Notes: generated by a model from the sequence alone, not told the origin. Counted from the first letter of the stretch, positions 26,855-38,278 are shown. The stretch: DNA of 64,000 nucleotides from Paenibacillus sp. DMB5 (GCF_001517085.1 NZ_LRAC01000002.1:1-64000), one strand, 5' to 3'. Made by a program: numbers and translations.

Positions 26855-26900
26855 AGCAGCAGCCCGTAACCTGGCAATCAGGAACGGGCTGCTGCTGTTT
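26855..26900. terminator. Bidirectional terminator between VOC and ABC exporter genes
   Basis: Perfect 13-bp stem AGCAGCAGCCCGT (26855-26867) and its complement (26884-26896), with T-rich flanks on the plus side. It serves two convergent genes. Confidence 0.75.
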
Positions 26901-26904
26901 ATTG

Positions 26905-28779
26905 CTATAGGAAGCGGAATTGCGCTTCAATTAATCCGTTATAAATCCCATCGCGTTCGGTGAGCTCGGCATGATTGCCCTCTTCCTTGATTTCACCGTG
27001 ATCAAGCACGACGATCTTGTCGGCATGGCGGATCGTCGAGAGCCGGTGGGCTACGATGAAGGAGGTCCGTCCCTGCAGCAGGATTTTGAGCGCATCCTGG
27101 ATTTTGATCTCTGTCTCGGTGTCGATGCTGGCTGTTGCTTCATCCAGAATCAGAATCCGCGGGTCAGCCAGCAGCGCCCGGGCAAAGGAGAGCAGCTGGC
27201 GCTGTCCCATCGACAAGGCGCTTCCCCGTTCCTCTACCTCCGTATCATAGCCGCGCGGCAGCTTCATGATAAATTCATGTGCATCGACCGCCTTGGCAAC
27301 CTCTTCAACCTCCTGGTCGGTTGCATCCAGCCGCCCGAAACGGATATTGTCACGGATCGTCCCCGAGAAAATGAACGTATCCTGCAGCACGATCCCGATC
27401 TGCTCGCGAAGACTCTGCAGCTGTACATCACGCACATCGTGACCGTCAATCGTCAGCTCACCGCTTTTAATATCATAGAAACGCCCGATCAGGTTGATGA
27501 TGGTGCTCTTCCCTGAGCCGGTATGCCCGACAAGCGCAATGGATTGGCCTGCCTTGACGTCAAGCGAGATGCCCTTCAGCGCCGCACGGCCTTTTTCATA
27601 CTCGAACACGACGTTTTTGAAGCGGATAACCCCTTGAATCTTCGGCAGCGGCTTCGCATCCGGCTTATCCTGAACCGCAGGCTGCTCATCCAGATATTCG
27701 AATATCCGCTCGGAGGAAGCCATGGCCACCAGCAGCTGGTTGTACATCTGGCCCAGCCGGTTAATCGGATCCCAGAAGTTGCTGACATAGGTGCTGAACG
27801 CCACCAGATAACCCACTGTCAGCTCGCCTGACTGAATAAGGTAAGCCCCGAACCAGAACAGAATCATGGTGCCGATCCCGCCGGTAACCTCGATGATCGG
27901 ACCAAACGCCTGGTTCATCGCTGAAGCCTTGTTCCAGGATTTGCGGCTGTCCATATTCATCGCGTCAAAATACTGCATGTTCTCCTGTTCCTGCGTATAC
28001 GCCTGGGTAACCCGAATGCCCTGAATCGACTCATTCAGGTGGGAGTTGATGCGCGAATTTTTCATCCGCACATCCTGCCAGGCGATCCGGATTTTCTGGC
28101 GCAGCTTGGTGGAAACAAAGAACATAATAGGTACGGTAATCATTACGGCCAGTCCGAGCTTCCAGTTAATCAGCAGCAGAATGACCATAATCCCGACAAG
28201 CTGCACACAGTCGATCATCAGATTGACGACCCCGTTCGTGAACAGGTCCTGCAGGGAGTTAATATCATTGGTCACCCGTACCAGTACGGAGCCCGCCGGT
28301 CTTTTATCGAAGAAGTTAAACGACAGCTTCTGAATATGCCGGAACAGATCTGAACGCAGGTCGTAAATGACCCGCTGGCCGATCACATTCGTATATTTAA
28401 TCCGGTATACCCCAGCGATCCACTGGATCAGATAGAGCACAATTACACTCACCGTCAATGTATACAACAGGGTCAGGCTGGGGCTTCCTTCCTTGGGGGC
28501 AATCGCCTTATCAATCGCCATACTGGTCAAAAAAGGAACGGTCAGCTTCGTTACCGTACCCAGAATCATCAGCACCGAGACAATCGGCAGCATCTGCCTG
28601 GCATAAGGCTTCATGTAGCCGAACAGCCGGGTGAACTGCTTCCAGTCAAACGCCTTGTCGATCTGGTCATCGTCCTTGTATACAAAACGCTCCTCAAGGA
28701 GCTGCCCTGCAGCAGCCTTGCCCGGTTTACCCGGCTTGCCGGCAGGTCCCCCTGCCGCCTGTTTCTTTTCAAGCTCCAT
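26905..28779 (-). CDS. ABC exporter half-transporter, YheH-like (consensus-ATPase subunit)
   Basis: Membrane subunit of a heterodimeric type IV exporter with the upstream gene product. 624 residues: a Gly/Lys-rich cytoplasmic N-terminus, six membrane helices (about 75-350) and an ATPase domain with Walker A LVGHTGSGKSTI, Q-loop IVLQDTF, signature ALSMGQRQL (altered from LSGGQ) and Walker B ILILDEATASID with the catalytic Glu intact. The start at 28779 lies after GGGAGG inside the end of the previous gene (11-base overlap). B. subtilis YheH, of similar length, pairs with YheI. Substrate unknown. Confidence 0.9.
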   Translation of the reverse strand: MELEKKQAAGGPAGKPGKPGKAAAGQLLEERFVYKDDDQIDKAFDWKQFTRLFGYMKPYARQMLPIVSVLMILGTVTKLTVPFLTSMAIDKAIAPKEGSPSLTLLYTLTVSVIVLYLIQWIAGVYRIKYTNVIGQRVIYDLRSDLFRHIQKLSFNFFDKRPAGSVLVRVTNDINSLQDLFTNGVVNLMIDCVQLVGIMVILLLINWKLGLAVMITVPIMFFVSTKLRQKIRIAWQDVRMKNSRINSHLNESIQGIRVTQAYTQEQENMQYFDAMNMDSRKSWNKASAMNQAFGPIIEVTGGIGTMILFWFGAYLIQSGELTVGYLVAFSTYVSNFWDPINRLGQMYNQLLVAMASSERIFEYLDEQPAVQDKPDAKPLPKIQGVIRFKNVVFEYEKGRAALKGISLDVKAGQSIALVGHTGSGKSTIINLIGRFYDIKSGELTIDGHDVRDVQLQSLREQIGIVLQDTFIFSGTIRDNIRFGRLDATDQEVEEVAKAVDAHEFIMKLPRGYDTEVEERGSALSMGQRQLLSFARALLADPRILILDEATASIDTETEIKIQDALKILLQGRTSFIVAHRLSTIRHADKIVVLDHGEIKEEGNHAELTERDGIYNGLIEAQFRFL

Positions 28780-30544
28780 GCTCCGTTCCCTCCCCTCTAT
28801 CCTGCGTCCTGGCCAGATAATCGGCATATTGAATCCGGTATACATCCTGATAAGGCCCTGGAATTGCAATCAGCTCATTATGCGTACCCTTCTGCACCAT
28901 CCGCCCCTGATCCATCACGATGATCTGGTCGGCATGGCGCAGCGAGGAAATCCGGTGGGCAATAATCAGCGTAGTCCGCCCGCGCATAACCTCCTGGAAC
29001 CCGGCCTGGATTTCATGCTCCGTTTCCATATCGACGGCACTGGTCGCATCATCGAGAATCAGAATCCGCGGATTCTTCAGCAGTGCCCTGGCGATGGCAA
29101 TCCGCTGCTTCTGGCCGCCGGAGAGGCCCATCCCCCGCTCGCCGACTACAGTATCATAACCTTCCGGCATCTCCATAATAAAATCATGGGCCTTGGCAAG
29201 CCGGGCTGCGCGGATAATCTCCTCCATGCTAACATTTTTGAGGCCGTAGGCAATATTGTTGCGGATGGATGAGGAGAACAGGAACGTCTCCTGGAACACG
29301 GTGGAGATCTGTGAACGCAGACTGCGTACATTGAACTCCCGTATATCTGTGCCGTCAAGCGTGATGCTGCCCTGGTTCACATCATAAGCACGCATCATAA
29401 GCTGGATAATCGTCGATTTACCGGAGCCCGTACCGCCAAGGAAGCCGATTACCGCCCCTGGCTTGGCTTCGAAATGAATATCCTTAACTGCCGGCATTTT
29501 GTTGCCGTAAGCAAAGGTTACGTGATTAAAAACAACCTCCCCTTTCACCGCGGAAGCTTCCAGCGTAAGGGCATCTGCCTTATCCTGCACGTCAATCCGC
29601 TGGTTCAGCACCTCGAGCACCCGTTCTCCGGAGGCTTTGGATTGCGTATAGTTATTGATATGGAAGCCAAGTCCCCATACCGGGCCGATAATGTACCAGA
29701 TCAGACTGAAAAAGGCTACCAGCTCGCCCAGCGACATATGCCCTTTAATGACCAGCGTACCGCCTACACCGAGCAGAATGGCAACACTGACCGAAGCCAG
29801 CAGCTCCATTACCGGAAAGAACTTGCTCCACAGCTCAGCAGCAAAAATCTGGTTATCCTTATAACGTTCATTACGGTGGGAGAACTTCTCAACCTCATAA
29901 GCCTCTCTGGCAAAAGATTTGACCGTCCGCACACCGGTAATATTCTCCTGAACTGCCGTGGTCAAAGAGCTCAAGGCAAGCCGCATCTCCTGAAAGGCCG
30001 GATGAATCCGCGATTCAAATCTGAAGGCTACTGCTGCCAGAAACGGCATCGTAATCAGCGTAATTAGCGTGAGCTGCCAATTGATGCTGAACATCATAAT
30101 AGAGCCGAACAGCACCATGAAGAATACGTTCAGCAATTGGGCGAAGCCGAATCCGATAAAGTTACGGATTGCTTCCAGGTCCCCGGTCAGCCGGGACATC
30201 AGATCGCCTGTCTTGGCGGTATCATAGTAACGGAAAGACAGGAATTGCAGCTTCTCATAACAGGCATTGCGCAGGCGGTAGGCCAAAAAGTTACCCAGCC
30301 GTCCTCCAAAAAATCCGTGTGCAAACTGCAGGCAGGCTTTTACAAATACTACAGCTACAACGCTGAGTGCCAATACCGGCACCTCGGCAAACTTCAGGGG
30401 AACAATTACATCGTCAATCAGCCTTCTAAGTAAATTGGGGGTTATAAGCCCCACTGCAGTTGCGGCGGCCAAAGCAATAATCGAAAGAATCAAATAGTGC
30501 AGCTTCTCCCGGTAAAAGCCCCGCAGTTGCCTGAGAACATCCAT
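28769..30544 (-). CDS. ABC exporter half-transporter, YheI-like (degenerate-ATPase subunit)
   Basis: 591 residues: six membrane helices (about 15-310) and an ATPase domain with Walker A FLGGTGSGKSTI, signature GLSGGQKQR (canonical) and Walker B ILILDDATSAVD, where the catalytic Glu is Asp. The degenerate site here complements the altered signature of the partner, the arrangement seen in heterodimeric exporters such as TM287/288 and LmrCD. It is the first gene of the pair, with an unusually long 0.77-kb upstream region. Candidate substrates are drugs, lipids or peptides. Confidence 0.92.
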   Translation of the reverse strand: MDVLRQLRGFYREKLHYLILSIIALAAATAVGLITPNLLRRLIDDVIVPLKFAEVPVLALSVVAVVFVKACLQFAHGFFGGRLGNFLAYRLRNACYEKLQFLSFRYYDTAKTGDLMSRLTGDLEAIRNFIGFGFAQLLNVFFMVLFGSIMMFSINWQLTLITLITMPFLAAVAFRFESRIHPAFQEMRLALSSLTTAVQENITGVRTVKSFAREAYEVEKFSHRNERYKDNQIFAAELWSKFFPVMELLASVSVAILLGVGGTLVIKGHMSLGELVAFFSLIWYIIGPVWGLGFHINNYTQSKASGERVLEVLNQRIDVQDKADALTLEASAVKGEVVFNHVTFAYGNKMPAVKDIHFEAKPGAVIGFLGGTGSGKSTIIQLMMRAYDVNQGSITLDGTDIREFNVRSLRSQISTVFQETFLFSSSIRNNIAYGLKNVSMEEIIRAARLAKAHDFIMEMPEGYDTVVGERGMGLSGGQKQRIAIARALLKNPRILILDDATSAVDMETEHEIQAGFQEVMRGRTTLIIAHRISSLRHADQIIVMDQGRMVQKGTHNELIAIPGPYQDVYRIQYADYLARTQDRGEGTEHGA

Positions 30545-30673
30545 GTCTCTCCTCCTTAAAGCTTTACAGGGTACAGCTTATTCCGTTTGCGCACCTGGCT
30601 GTACGAAATAACGCCGGCTCCGTAAGCATACTCTTCGTTCCTGCAATCTCGGCGCAGTCTGTAAGATACAGTT

Positions 30674-30712
30674 GCTTGCGATGCAAACCTCACATCGCAA
30701 GCCATATTTTTT
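30674..30712 (+). terminator. Hairpin with plus-strand T run, role unclear
   Basis: Perfect 10-bp stem GCTTGCGATG (30674-30683) and CATCGCAAGC (30693-30702), nine-base loop, then CATATTTTTTAG on the plus strand. It has the form of a plus-strand terminator although no plus-strand gene precedes it. On the minus strand it would be a leader hairpin of the ABC exporter operon. Confidence 0.4.
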
Positions 30713-31215
30713 AGCGCTTTCAATTTAGGGACTTTAAGCAGTTTATCACCCATGTTTTAATGCGGCAAAGGGGAGAAATGAGCATATTTCAGGTTTTTTC
30801 CGGTTAAATCAGGCTTAACCTGGGCTATTATAACTGCCGTATCTTTAATTGCTCCCGTTTCCTCCCAAATGCTGCTCAATTTAGCTTTAACGAAATTCAA
30901 CGACTTTTTAATAGCAAATCACAAACGATAACCACCATATTTTACCATAATCTACCTCACAAAACTTTAATAGGCAATATTCTTTGGCAAATTGATCAAA
31001 AGTAATGCCTAACACTATTTTGCTAATCTTTCTGTAGTGATGATATAGCAGTACCGTATATATATGGCTACCGTTATTTCCTCGGCAATATTCCGGAGAA
31101 TCCGACGCTTATACTCTGTTTCACGTCCGTTAACGGTTACCTTTTATCAGCTTAAGGCGATAGCGCAAGCTCATCTATCAGCAGCCTATTATCAAATGAC
31201 GACAAACTTATTCTC

Positions 31216-31271
31216 AATAAAAAAGTGTCCGCTGTCTCAGACATAAAAATGTCAGAGTACAGCGGACACTT
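31216..31271 (-). terminator. Rho-independent terminator of the suf operon
   Basis: 13-bp stem AAGTGTCCGCTGT/ACAGCGGACACTT (31223-31235 and 31259-31271) enclosing an inner CTGACAT/ATGTCTG stem, followed on the minus strand by TTTTTTATT. Confidence 0.9.
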
Positions 31272-31316
31272 ATTAATGAATCAGGTACGGAGCACGGGTC
31301 CCTGTAAGTACAGGGA

Positions 31317-32714
31317 TTAGCCGATGCTTCCTTCCATCTCGAACTTGATCAGTCTGTTCATTTCGACCGCATATTCCATCGGCAGCTCTTTGGTGAACGG
31401 CTCGATGAAGCCCATGATGATCATCTGTGTAGCATCAGCCTCAGTCAGGCCGCGGCTCATCAGATAGAACAGCTGCTCTTCGGATACCTTCGATACCGTA
31501 GCTTCATGCTCAAGAATAACATTGTCATTCATGATCTCATTATACGGGATCGTATCCGATGTGGATTGGTTATCCAGAATCAGCGTATCGCACTTGATAT
31601 TCGCTTTGGCGCCTTCAGCCTGACGGCCGAAGGAAGCGAGCCCGCGGTAAGTTACCTTGCCGCCGTGTTTACTGATCGATTTGGAGACGATAGTCGATGT
31701 TGTGTCAGGTGCCAGGTGAATCATCTTGGCGCCTGCATCCTGGTGCTGGTCTTTACCGGCAACCGCGATGGACAATACCGAACCCTTGGCTCCGCGTCCC
31801 TTCAGGACAACCGCAGGATACTTCATAGTCAGCTTGGAGCCGATGTTGCCGTCCACCCATTCCATAGTGGCATTTTCTTCGGCTACAGCACGCTTGGTTA
31901 CCAGGTTATAGATGTTCGGGGCCCAGTTCTGGATCGTAGTATAACGAACACGTGCGTTCTTCATACATAGGATCTCAACAACTGCGCTGTGCAGGGAGTT
32001 CGTGCTGTAGATCGGGGCTGTACAGCCCTCTACATAGTGCACGAAGCTATCCTCATCCGCAAGAATGAGCGTACGCTCGAACTGTCCCATATTCTCGGAG
32101 TTGATGCGGAAGTAAGCCTGCAGAGGCACTTCGCATTTCACGCCTTTTGGAACATAGATGAAGCTTCCGCCTGACCATACTGCACTGTTAAGTGCGGCAA
32201 ATTTGTTGTCAGCCGGAGGAATGATCGTGCCGAAGAATTTCTTGAACAGCTCAGGGTGCTCACGCAGCGCAGTATCTGTATCTGTGAAGATAACGCCCTG
32301 ATCCTCAAGGTCCTTCTGCATGCTGTGGTAGACTACCTCGGATTCATATTGCGCCGAGACACCGGCGAGGAACTTCTGTTCCGCTTCCGGAATACCGAGC
32401 TTGTCAAAGGTTTCCTTAATTTCGGAAGGAACCTCTTCCCAGGTCTTACCCTGTTTCTCGGAAGGTCTTACATAATATTGAATATCATCAAAATCCAGTT
32501 CGTCCAGATTGCCGCCCCATTTAGGCATTGGCATTTTACGGAACTGCTCCAGAGACTTCAGACGGAAATTAAGCATCCACTCCGGCTCATTTTTGATTGC
32601 GGAGATTTCGCGGACGATTTCTTCCGTGAGTCCTTTACCAGACTGAAATATCGACTTGTGCTCATCACGGAACCCGTACTGGTACTCCTCCATATCAGGC
32701 GCTTTCTTAGCCAT
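31317..32714 (-). CDS. sufB: Fe-S cluster scaffold protein SufB
   Basis: Scaffold subunit of the SufBCD complex, on which iron-sulfur clusters are built. 465 residues, right-handed beta-helix family; features include [37 protein letters not shown] and the C-terminal [20 protein letters not shown]. In E. coli SufB the Cys around this ...SLH... region handles sulfur; here the GCTAP Cys is kept. Last gene of sufCDSUB, 18 bases after sufU, and followed by the operon terminator. Cytoplasmic and normally essential in Bacillales. Confidence 0.97.
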   Translation of the reverse strand: MAKKAPDMEEYQYGFRDEHKSIFQSGKGLTEEIVREISAIKNEPEWMLNFRLKSLEQFRKMPMPKWGGNLDELDFDDIQYYVRPSEKQGKTWEEVPSEIKETFDKLGIPEAEQKFLAGVSAQYESEVVYHSMQKDLEDQGVIFTDTDTALREHPELFKKFFGTIIPPADNKFAALNSAVWSGGSFIYVPKGVKCEVPLQAYFRINSENMGQFERTLILADEDSFVHYVEGCTAPIYSTNSLHSAVVEILCMKNARVRYTTIQNWAPNIYNLVTKRAVAEENATMEWVDGNIGSKLTMKYPAVVLKGRGAKGSVLSIAVAGKDQHQDAGAKMIHLAPDTTSTIVSKSISKHGGKVTYRGLASFGRQAEGAKANIKCDTLILDNQSTSDTIPYNEIMNDNVILEHEATVSKVSEEQLFYLMSRGLTEADATQMIIMGFIEPFTKELPMEYAVEMNRLIKFEMEGSIG

Positions 32715-32732
32715 GGTGTCAGCCTCCTTGTT

Positions 32733-34378
<1,646 letters not shown>

Positions 34379-34382
<4 letters not shown>

Positions 34383-35679
34383 TGGCCTAACTTCCTTTCC
34401 ACAAGAGATTGGAGCTGGCTGCGCAGTCCCTCCAGTGGAATTTGCGACACGACAGGTGCCAGGAAGCCGTATATGATAAGTTTCTCTGCGTCATGCCGTG
34501 TAATCCCGCGGGACATCAGGTAATATACCTGCTCCGGATTGACCTGTCCTACGGAAGCGGCATGGCCTGCTGTTACATCGTCTTCGTCTATGAGCAGGAT
34601 CGGATTGGCGTCTCCGCGCGCTTTCGGGCTCAGCATCAGAACTTTTTCAGTCTGCTGGCCGTCAGCTCTTGTAGCACCCTTCTCGATCTTTGTAATTCCG
34701 TTAATAATGGAATTGGCTGATTCGCGCATAACCGCACGTGTGATCATGTCACTTGGCGTATGTTTGCCGAAATGCTGTGCCTGGGTAGTATAGTTCAGCT
34801 TCTGGGAGCCAGAGCCTACAGCAATCACTTTGGCATCCGAGCTGGAACCGTTGCCTTTGAGCACCGATTTGGTATCGCTGGCAGTATCACCATAGTTCAT
34901 CTCACCGACAATCCATTCGATTGTGCCGTCATTCTCAACAACCGCCCGGCGGTAAGTGACATCCGTTGTGTCTGCACCCAGCTGATGGACAGTTGCATAA
35001 CGCACTGTGGCACCAGCACCCACGAAGACTTCAACCGCACCGTTGTGCAGGCCTGCTTCGGTCTTGTCAGATACATAGTTGTCAACATAGGTAACAGAGC
35101 TGTTGGTATCGGCAACGACAAGAATATGCGGAACAAACGCAGCTTCGGCATCATCGGTAAGCAGAACGGCCTGCAGCGGAGTATCAATAACCACATTTTT
35201 GGGAACATAGAGGAATACACCGCCGTTCCACAGTGCAGCATGCAAAGCGGCAATGGAATGCTCGCCCGGTAGCACAGCCTTGTGCAGATAACGCTGAACA
35301 AGATCGCCATGCTCTTTGGCCGCAGTCTGCAGATCGGTAAAGATTACCCCTTGTTCTGCCAGCTCAGGCGCCAGCCGGGTGTAGACCACACCTGAATTCT
35401 GCTGAATAATCAGGCTGCCCTCCTCTTGGTCCTTAATAAGCGCAGCAATCGCCGCAGGTGCTTCATTAAGTGCCGTTAGCGGCTTGCTTGCCTTATAGCT
35501 TCCGTAGTTATTCACGTTCCAGCGGTCAATCCGCGTCTTCTCCAATTTCGGCAATTCCAGTTCGGCTGCCAGAGCCAGCGCCTGCAGGCGCTGTCCTTCA
35601 GCCAGCCCGGCTCGCCGCTGCCCTGCGATAATTCGCTGAGCCGCTCGGCGTCCACCGGAAGAATGGTTTGCGTCGTCAT
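34379..35679 (-). CDS. sufD: Fe-S assembly protein SufD, interrupted by a one-base frameshift
   Basis: Partner of SufB in the SufBC2D complex. The long frame starts at MPKLEKTRIDRW, but about 30 N-terminal residues (MTTQTILPVDAERLSEL ... GWLKDS) are encoded in another frame from an ATG at 35679, preceded by AGGAGGAAA. The frames meet at about 35587-35595: GACAGCGCCTGCAG needs one more base to read DSRLQALAL. The restored 433 residues match the family. C-terminal MSRGITRHDAEKLIIYGFLAP is the SufB/D signature. Lies between sufC and sufS in the usual order. Confidence 0.93.
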
Positions 35680-35709
35680 AAGTGGTTTCCTCCTTCCTGG
35701 TGTCTTTGT

Positions 35710-36492
35710 TTAGGCTTCCTGTCCTACTGTTTCGTCTTCAATGCCAAGCTCTTCCTTAACCCATTCGTAGCCTTCTGCTTCCAGACGCTCAGCCAGCTCA
35801 GGTCCGCCGGATTTAACGATACGGCCCTGCATCATGACATGCACGAAATCTGGCTTGATGTAGTTAAGCAGGCGCTGATAGTGGGTAATGACCAGGAAAC
35901 CGCGTTCCGGGCTTCTCATCGAATTTACGCCTTCCGCTACAATCTTAAGAGCATCAATATCAAGGCCGGAGTCGATTTCGTCAAGAATGACGATCTTCGG
36001 ATCCAGCATCATCATCTGGAGAATTTCATTACGCTTCTTCTCACCGCCGGAGAAGCCTTCGTTCAGATAGCGGTGCAGGAATTCCGGATTCATCTCCAGT
36101 TCCTTCATTTTCGCTTCCATCTGGCGGATGAAGCGGATCAGGGAGATTTCATTACCCTCTTCACGGCGGGCATTGATGGCGCTGCGCAGGAAGTCGGAAT
36201 TGGTTACACCTGCAATTTCACTCGGATACTGCATAGCCAGGAACAGGCCGGCACGTGCACGCTCGTCTACCGCCATTTCCAGCAGGTCTTCACCGTCAAG
36301 AACGGCTGTACCTTCAGTAACTTCATACTTGGGATGACCCATGAGTGCGGAAGCCAGTGTACTTTTACCGGTACCGTTAGGTCCCATGATGGCGTGAATT
36401 TCTCCGCCCTTCATCTGAAGGTTAATGCCCTTCAGAATTTCTTTTCCTTCAATGTTTGCTTTCAGTCCCTCAATGACAAAATCTGCTGCCAT
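35710..36492 (-). CDS. sufC: Fe-S assembly ATPase SufC
   Basis: ABC-type ATPase that powers SufBCD; cytoplasmic. 260 residues with Walker A GPNGTGKSTL near residue 33, signature FSGGEKKRNE, Walker B IVILDEIDSGLD and the switch His in LVITHYQRLL. I use the ATG at 36492 (MAADFVIEG), nine bases after GGAGGG, rather than an upstream in-frame ATG. First gene of the suf operon, with a clear promoter and metal-regulator boxes upstream. Confidence 0.97.
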   Translation of the reverse strand: MAADFVIEGLKANIEGKEILKGINLQMKGGEIHAIMGPNGTGKSTLASALMGHPKYEVTEGTAVLDGEDLLEMAVDERARAGLFLAMQYPSEIAGVTNSDFLRSAINARREEGNEISLIRFIRQMEAKMKELEMNPEFLHRYLNEGFSGGEKKRNEILQMMMLDPKIVILDEIDSGLDIDALKIVAEGVNSMRSPERGFLVITHYQRLLNYIKPDFVHVMMQGRIVKSGGPELAERLEAEGYEWVKEELGIEDETVGQEA

Positions 36493-36588
36493 AATTAATA
36501 TTCCCTCCACTCGTCAATTTGCGAAATCAGAAAGTTGTATTGTCACAGGATTTCCCTGATTGCCAGCACAATTATATTTTATATCACA

Positions 36589-36603
36589 TTGTAATGATTA
36601 TAA
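36589..36603. promoter_or_regulatory. PerR-like box over the suf promoter
   Basis: TTGTAATGATTATAA matches the PerR consensus TTATAATNATTATAA with one mismatch. It covers the -10 of the suf promoter. Confidence 0.55.
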
Positions 36604-36625
36604 ACAGAATCATAATGATTATCAA
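36597..36625 (-). promoter_or_regulatory. Sigma-A promoter of the suf operon
   Basis: Minus-strand TTGATA (36620-36625), exactly 17 bases, TATAAT (36597-36602). It lies about 100 bases before sufC. Confidence 0.75.
36610..36624. promoter_or_regulatory. Fur-like box over the suf promoter
   Basis: TCATAATGATTATCA matches the 7-1-7 Fur consensus TGATAATNATTATCA with one mismatch. It covers the spacer and -35, so binding would block transcription. Confidence 0.6.
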
Positions 36626-36724
36626 TGATTCTCACTAATTTTATTACAAAGGATGCCTTTTTACAAATGTTGCTTTTCAATTTTCACAGCTATTTTACAT
36701 GAGCCGACAGTTAACAACAGCTTG

Positions 36725-37299
36725 TTAGCTGCCTAACGCGGACAGGATTTCCGACCTCCGCCGCTCGAATTCGCTGTCGCTAAGAACCGGCTTCCATTGC
36801 TGCTCCGGCGGCGCATCCTTCAGTTCAATCCAGGAGCGGCAGCCTGAATATTCAGGCAGCACAGGTATGGTTGCCCCAGCCTCGCTCACATATACCCGCA
36901 GAAGCAGGACATGCAGCGGTTCCTTGGCTTTCCAGCGAAGACGTTCGGCGGCAAGCTGTTCGCTCCAGATATGGAACGGATACAGCAGCTCCAGCTGTTC
37001 CAGATCGCGGACCTCAATATCGTCAGTTGCTTCGGCATATACCGCAAGCGATACGGTTCCGCCCCCGCCTGCAGCCTCATCGGCCAGCGTCTGCGCGACC
37101 AGCGGACGGTAAGGTTCCTTAAGCAGCTCTTCACGCTGATGCTCGTAGGTGGGGTACAGGAAGAACGAGTGGCTTTTCAGCTCAAAGCGTCTGGTCTCCT
37201 CCGCAATGCCCCCTTTGCGCAGCAGGATGATCTGCCGCCTCCGGCCAGGGCATGTACAGCGGAAGCCCATTCCTTTAACGCTACAGGATTAATATTCAA
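36725..37299 (-). CDS. DUF1802 family protein, interrupted by a one-base frameshift
   Basis: Uncharacterised protein of about 191 residues once restored. The main frame covers RQIILLRKGGIAEETRRF, the SFFLYPTYEHQ segment and a C-terminal SDSEFERRRSEI. The N-terminus (MNINPVALKEWASAVHALAGG) is in another frame from a TTG at 37299, eight bases after AGGGGAG. The frames join at about 37233-37241, at GGAGGCGGCAG. The ATG used by the downstream frame gives a Cys/Arg-rich start unlike the family. Function unknown; no partner is evident. Confidence 0.8.
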
Positions 37300-37443
37300 G
37301 TACAGTCTCCCCTTTCCGTCTACGTGTACTTAACAGCAGGTTTACTATGGATTATATAACTTGCAGCAGCCATCTACAAATTGCTTGGATCACACCTTCC
37401 GCAGAAATATCTGTAGGTTATGGACTTCATTATATTTTACCGC

Positions 37444-37519
37444 AAAAAAATAAAGCCTCCGCACGGGCTATGTCATTAAGAAGCTGTTACTTAATAACTT
37501 TGCCCGTAAGGGAGGCTCT
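37444..37519 (-). terminator. Rho-independent terminator of dps
   Basis: On the minus strand AGCCTCCCTTACGGGC (37502-37517) pairs with GCCCGTGCGGAGGCT (37454-37468), with a smaller hairpin in the loop and a T run over 37444-37450. Confidence 0.8.
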
Positions 37520-37552
37520 ATTCCATTATCCAGCTTTTATAATGCCGCAGTG

Positions 37553-38017
37553 TTACGCCCCCAGGAAGGAGCGGAGCATCCACTGGTGTTTTTCCAGATC
37601 GGTGCGGATTCTGATGAACAGGTCCGCTGTCGGCTGGTCGCTGCTCTCCTCAGCCAGCTCAATGCCTTCAGTAAGCTCTTCCGCTACAGTTGCAAAGTCC
37701 TCGATCAGGGTCTGCACCATACCGCGGGTGTCCTCTTTGCCTGTGGCTTCCTGAATTGTACCGATTTCCAGATATTCCTTCATCGTTGCAGCAGGACTGC
37801 CCTTGATGCTGAGCAGGCGTTCAGCCACTTCGTCCATTTTCAGTGTAATATCGTCGTACAGCTCTTCAAATTTCACATGCAGGGAGAAGAACTGCTCCCC
37901 TTTGACATACCAGTGATAATTGTGGAGCTTGACATAAAGTATGTTCAGGTTAGCCACCTGACGGTTAAGTACTTGTTCCAGTGAGGTTGTATCAACTTTG
38001 TTCGTTGCTTTAGCCAT
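37553..38017 (-). CDS. dps: Dps-family ferritin-like protein
   Basis: Forms a 12-subunit shell that stores iron and protects DNA from peroxide. 154 residues. Ferroxidase ligands lie between subunits: LHNYHWYVKG (His), FFSLHVKFEELYDDITLKMDEVAE (His, Asp and Glu). I use the ATG at 38017 (MAKATNK), with AAGGATGG upstream; the ATG at 38029 would place that site inside the gene. No clear PerR box was seen upstream. Single gene followed by a strong terminator. Confidence 0.93.
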   Translation of the reverse strand: MAKATNKVDTTSLEQVLNRQVANLNILYVKLHNYHWYVKGEQFFSLHVKFEELYDDITLKMDEVAERLLSIKGSPAATMKEYLEIGTIQEATGKEDTRGMVQTLIEDFATVAEELTEGIELAEESSDQPTADLFIRIRTDLEKHQWMLRSFLGA

Positions 38018-38160
38018 TTCAGATCCCATCCTTGTCCATAAAATTTGCCGGCTGCATGTCCATCCTCCGCCAGCAGTTGTCTATATTCATTGTACCCCTG
38101 ATGCCCGGGTACGAAACAACAGCATACCGGCTGCGCCAGCATGCGTAGGTAAGCGGACAT
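37945..38160 (-). CDS. Possible small protein overlapping dps start
   Basis: I do not recognise it. An ATG at 38160 lies seven bases after AGAGGAAAA and opens 71 codons (MSAYLRMLAQPVCCCFVPGH...), the last 24 of which overlap the dps start in another frame. Three adjacent Cys are its only striking feature. The ribosome site is the only support; it may not be a gene. Confidence 0.25.
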   Translation of the reverse strand: MSAYLRMLAQPVCCCFVPGHQGYNEYRQLLAEDGHAAGKFYGQGWDLKWLKQRTKLIQPHWNKYLTVRWLT

Positions 38161-38224
38161 GCTTTTTCCTCTTTGTAGGATGACCATGTATTACAGCCTT
38201 ATCCGCTTTTATTCCGGCAGCATA

Positions 38225-38247
38225 AAAGGGGCCGGAGAGGCCCCTGT
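38225..38247 (-). terminator. Rho-independent terminator of yunC
   Basis: The minus strand has AGGGGCC, five-base loop, GGCCCCT, then TTTA. Confidence 0.75.
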
Positions 38248-38278
38248 AAGTCATATTTTAAAGGTAAAATCTTACTGG

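Larger units (their letters stand above)
30545..31316. other. Long AT-rich intergenic region
   Basis: Between the ABC exporter and sufB, both on the minus strand. It contains a stable hairpin at 30674-30702 and the suf terminator at 31223-31271. Short open frames here have no ribosome site and I do not accept them. The part from 30750 to 31060 is AT-rich and probably carries the exporter promoter, which I could not place. Confidence 0.5.

Noticed and set aside
30556-30753. 65-codon minus-strand frame upstream of the ABC exporter.
   Set aside because: No ribosome site, and it contains the perfect 10-bp hairpin, which suggests non-coding structure.
31064-31246. 60-codon plus-strand frame.
   Set aside because: Lacks a ribosome site and runs into the suf terminator stem.
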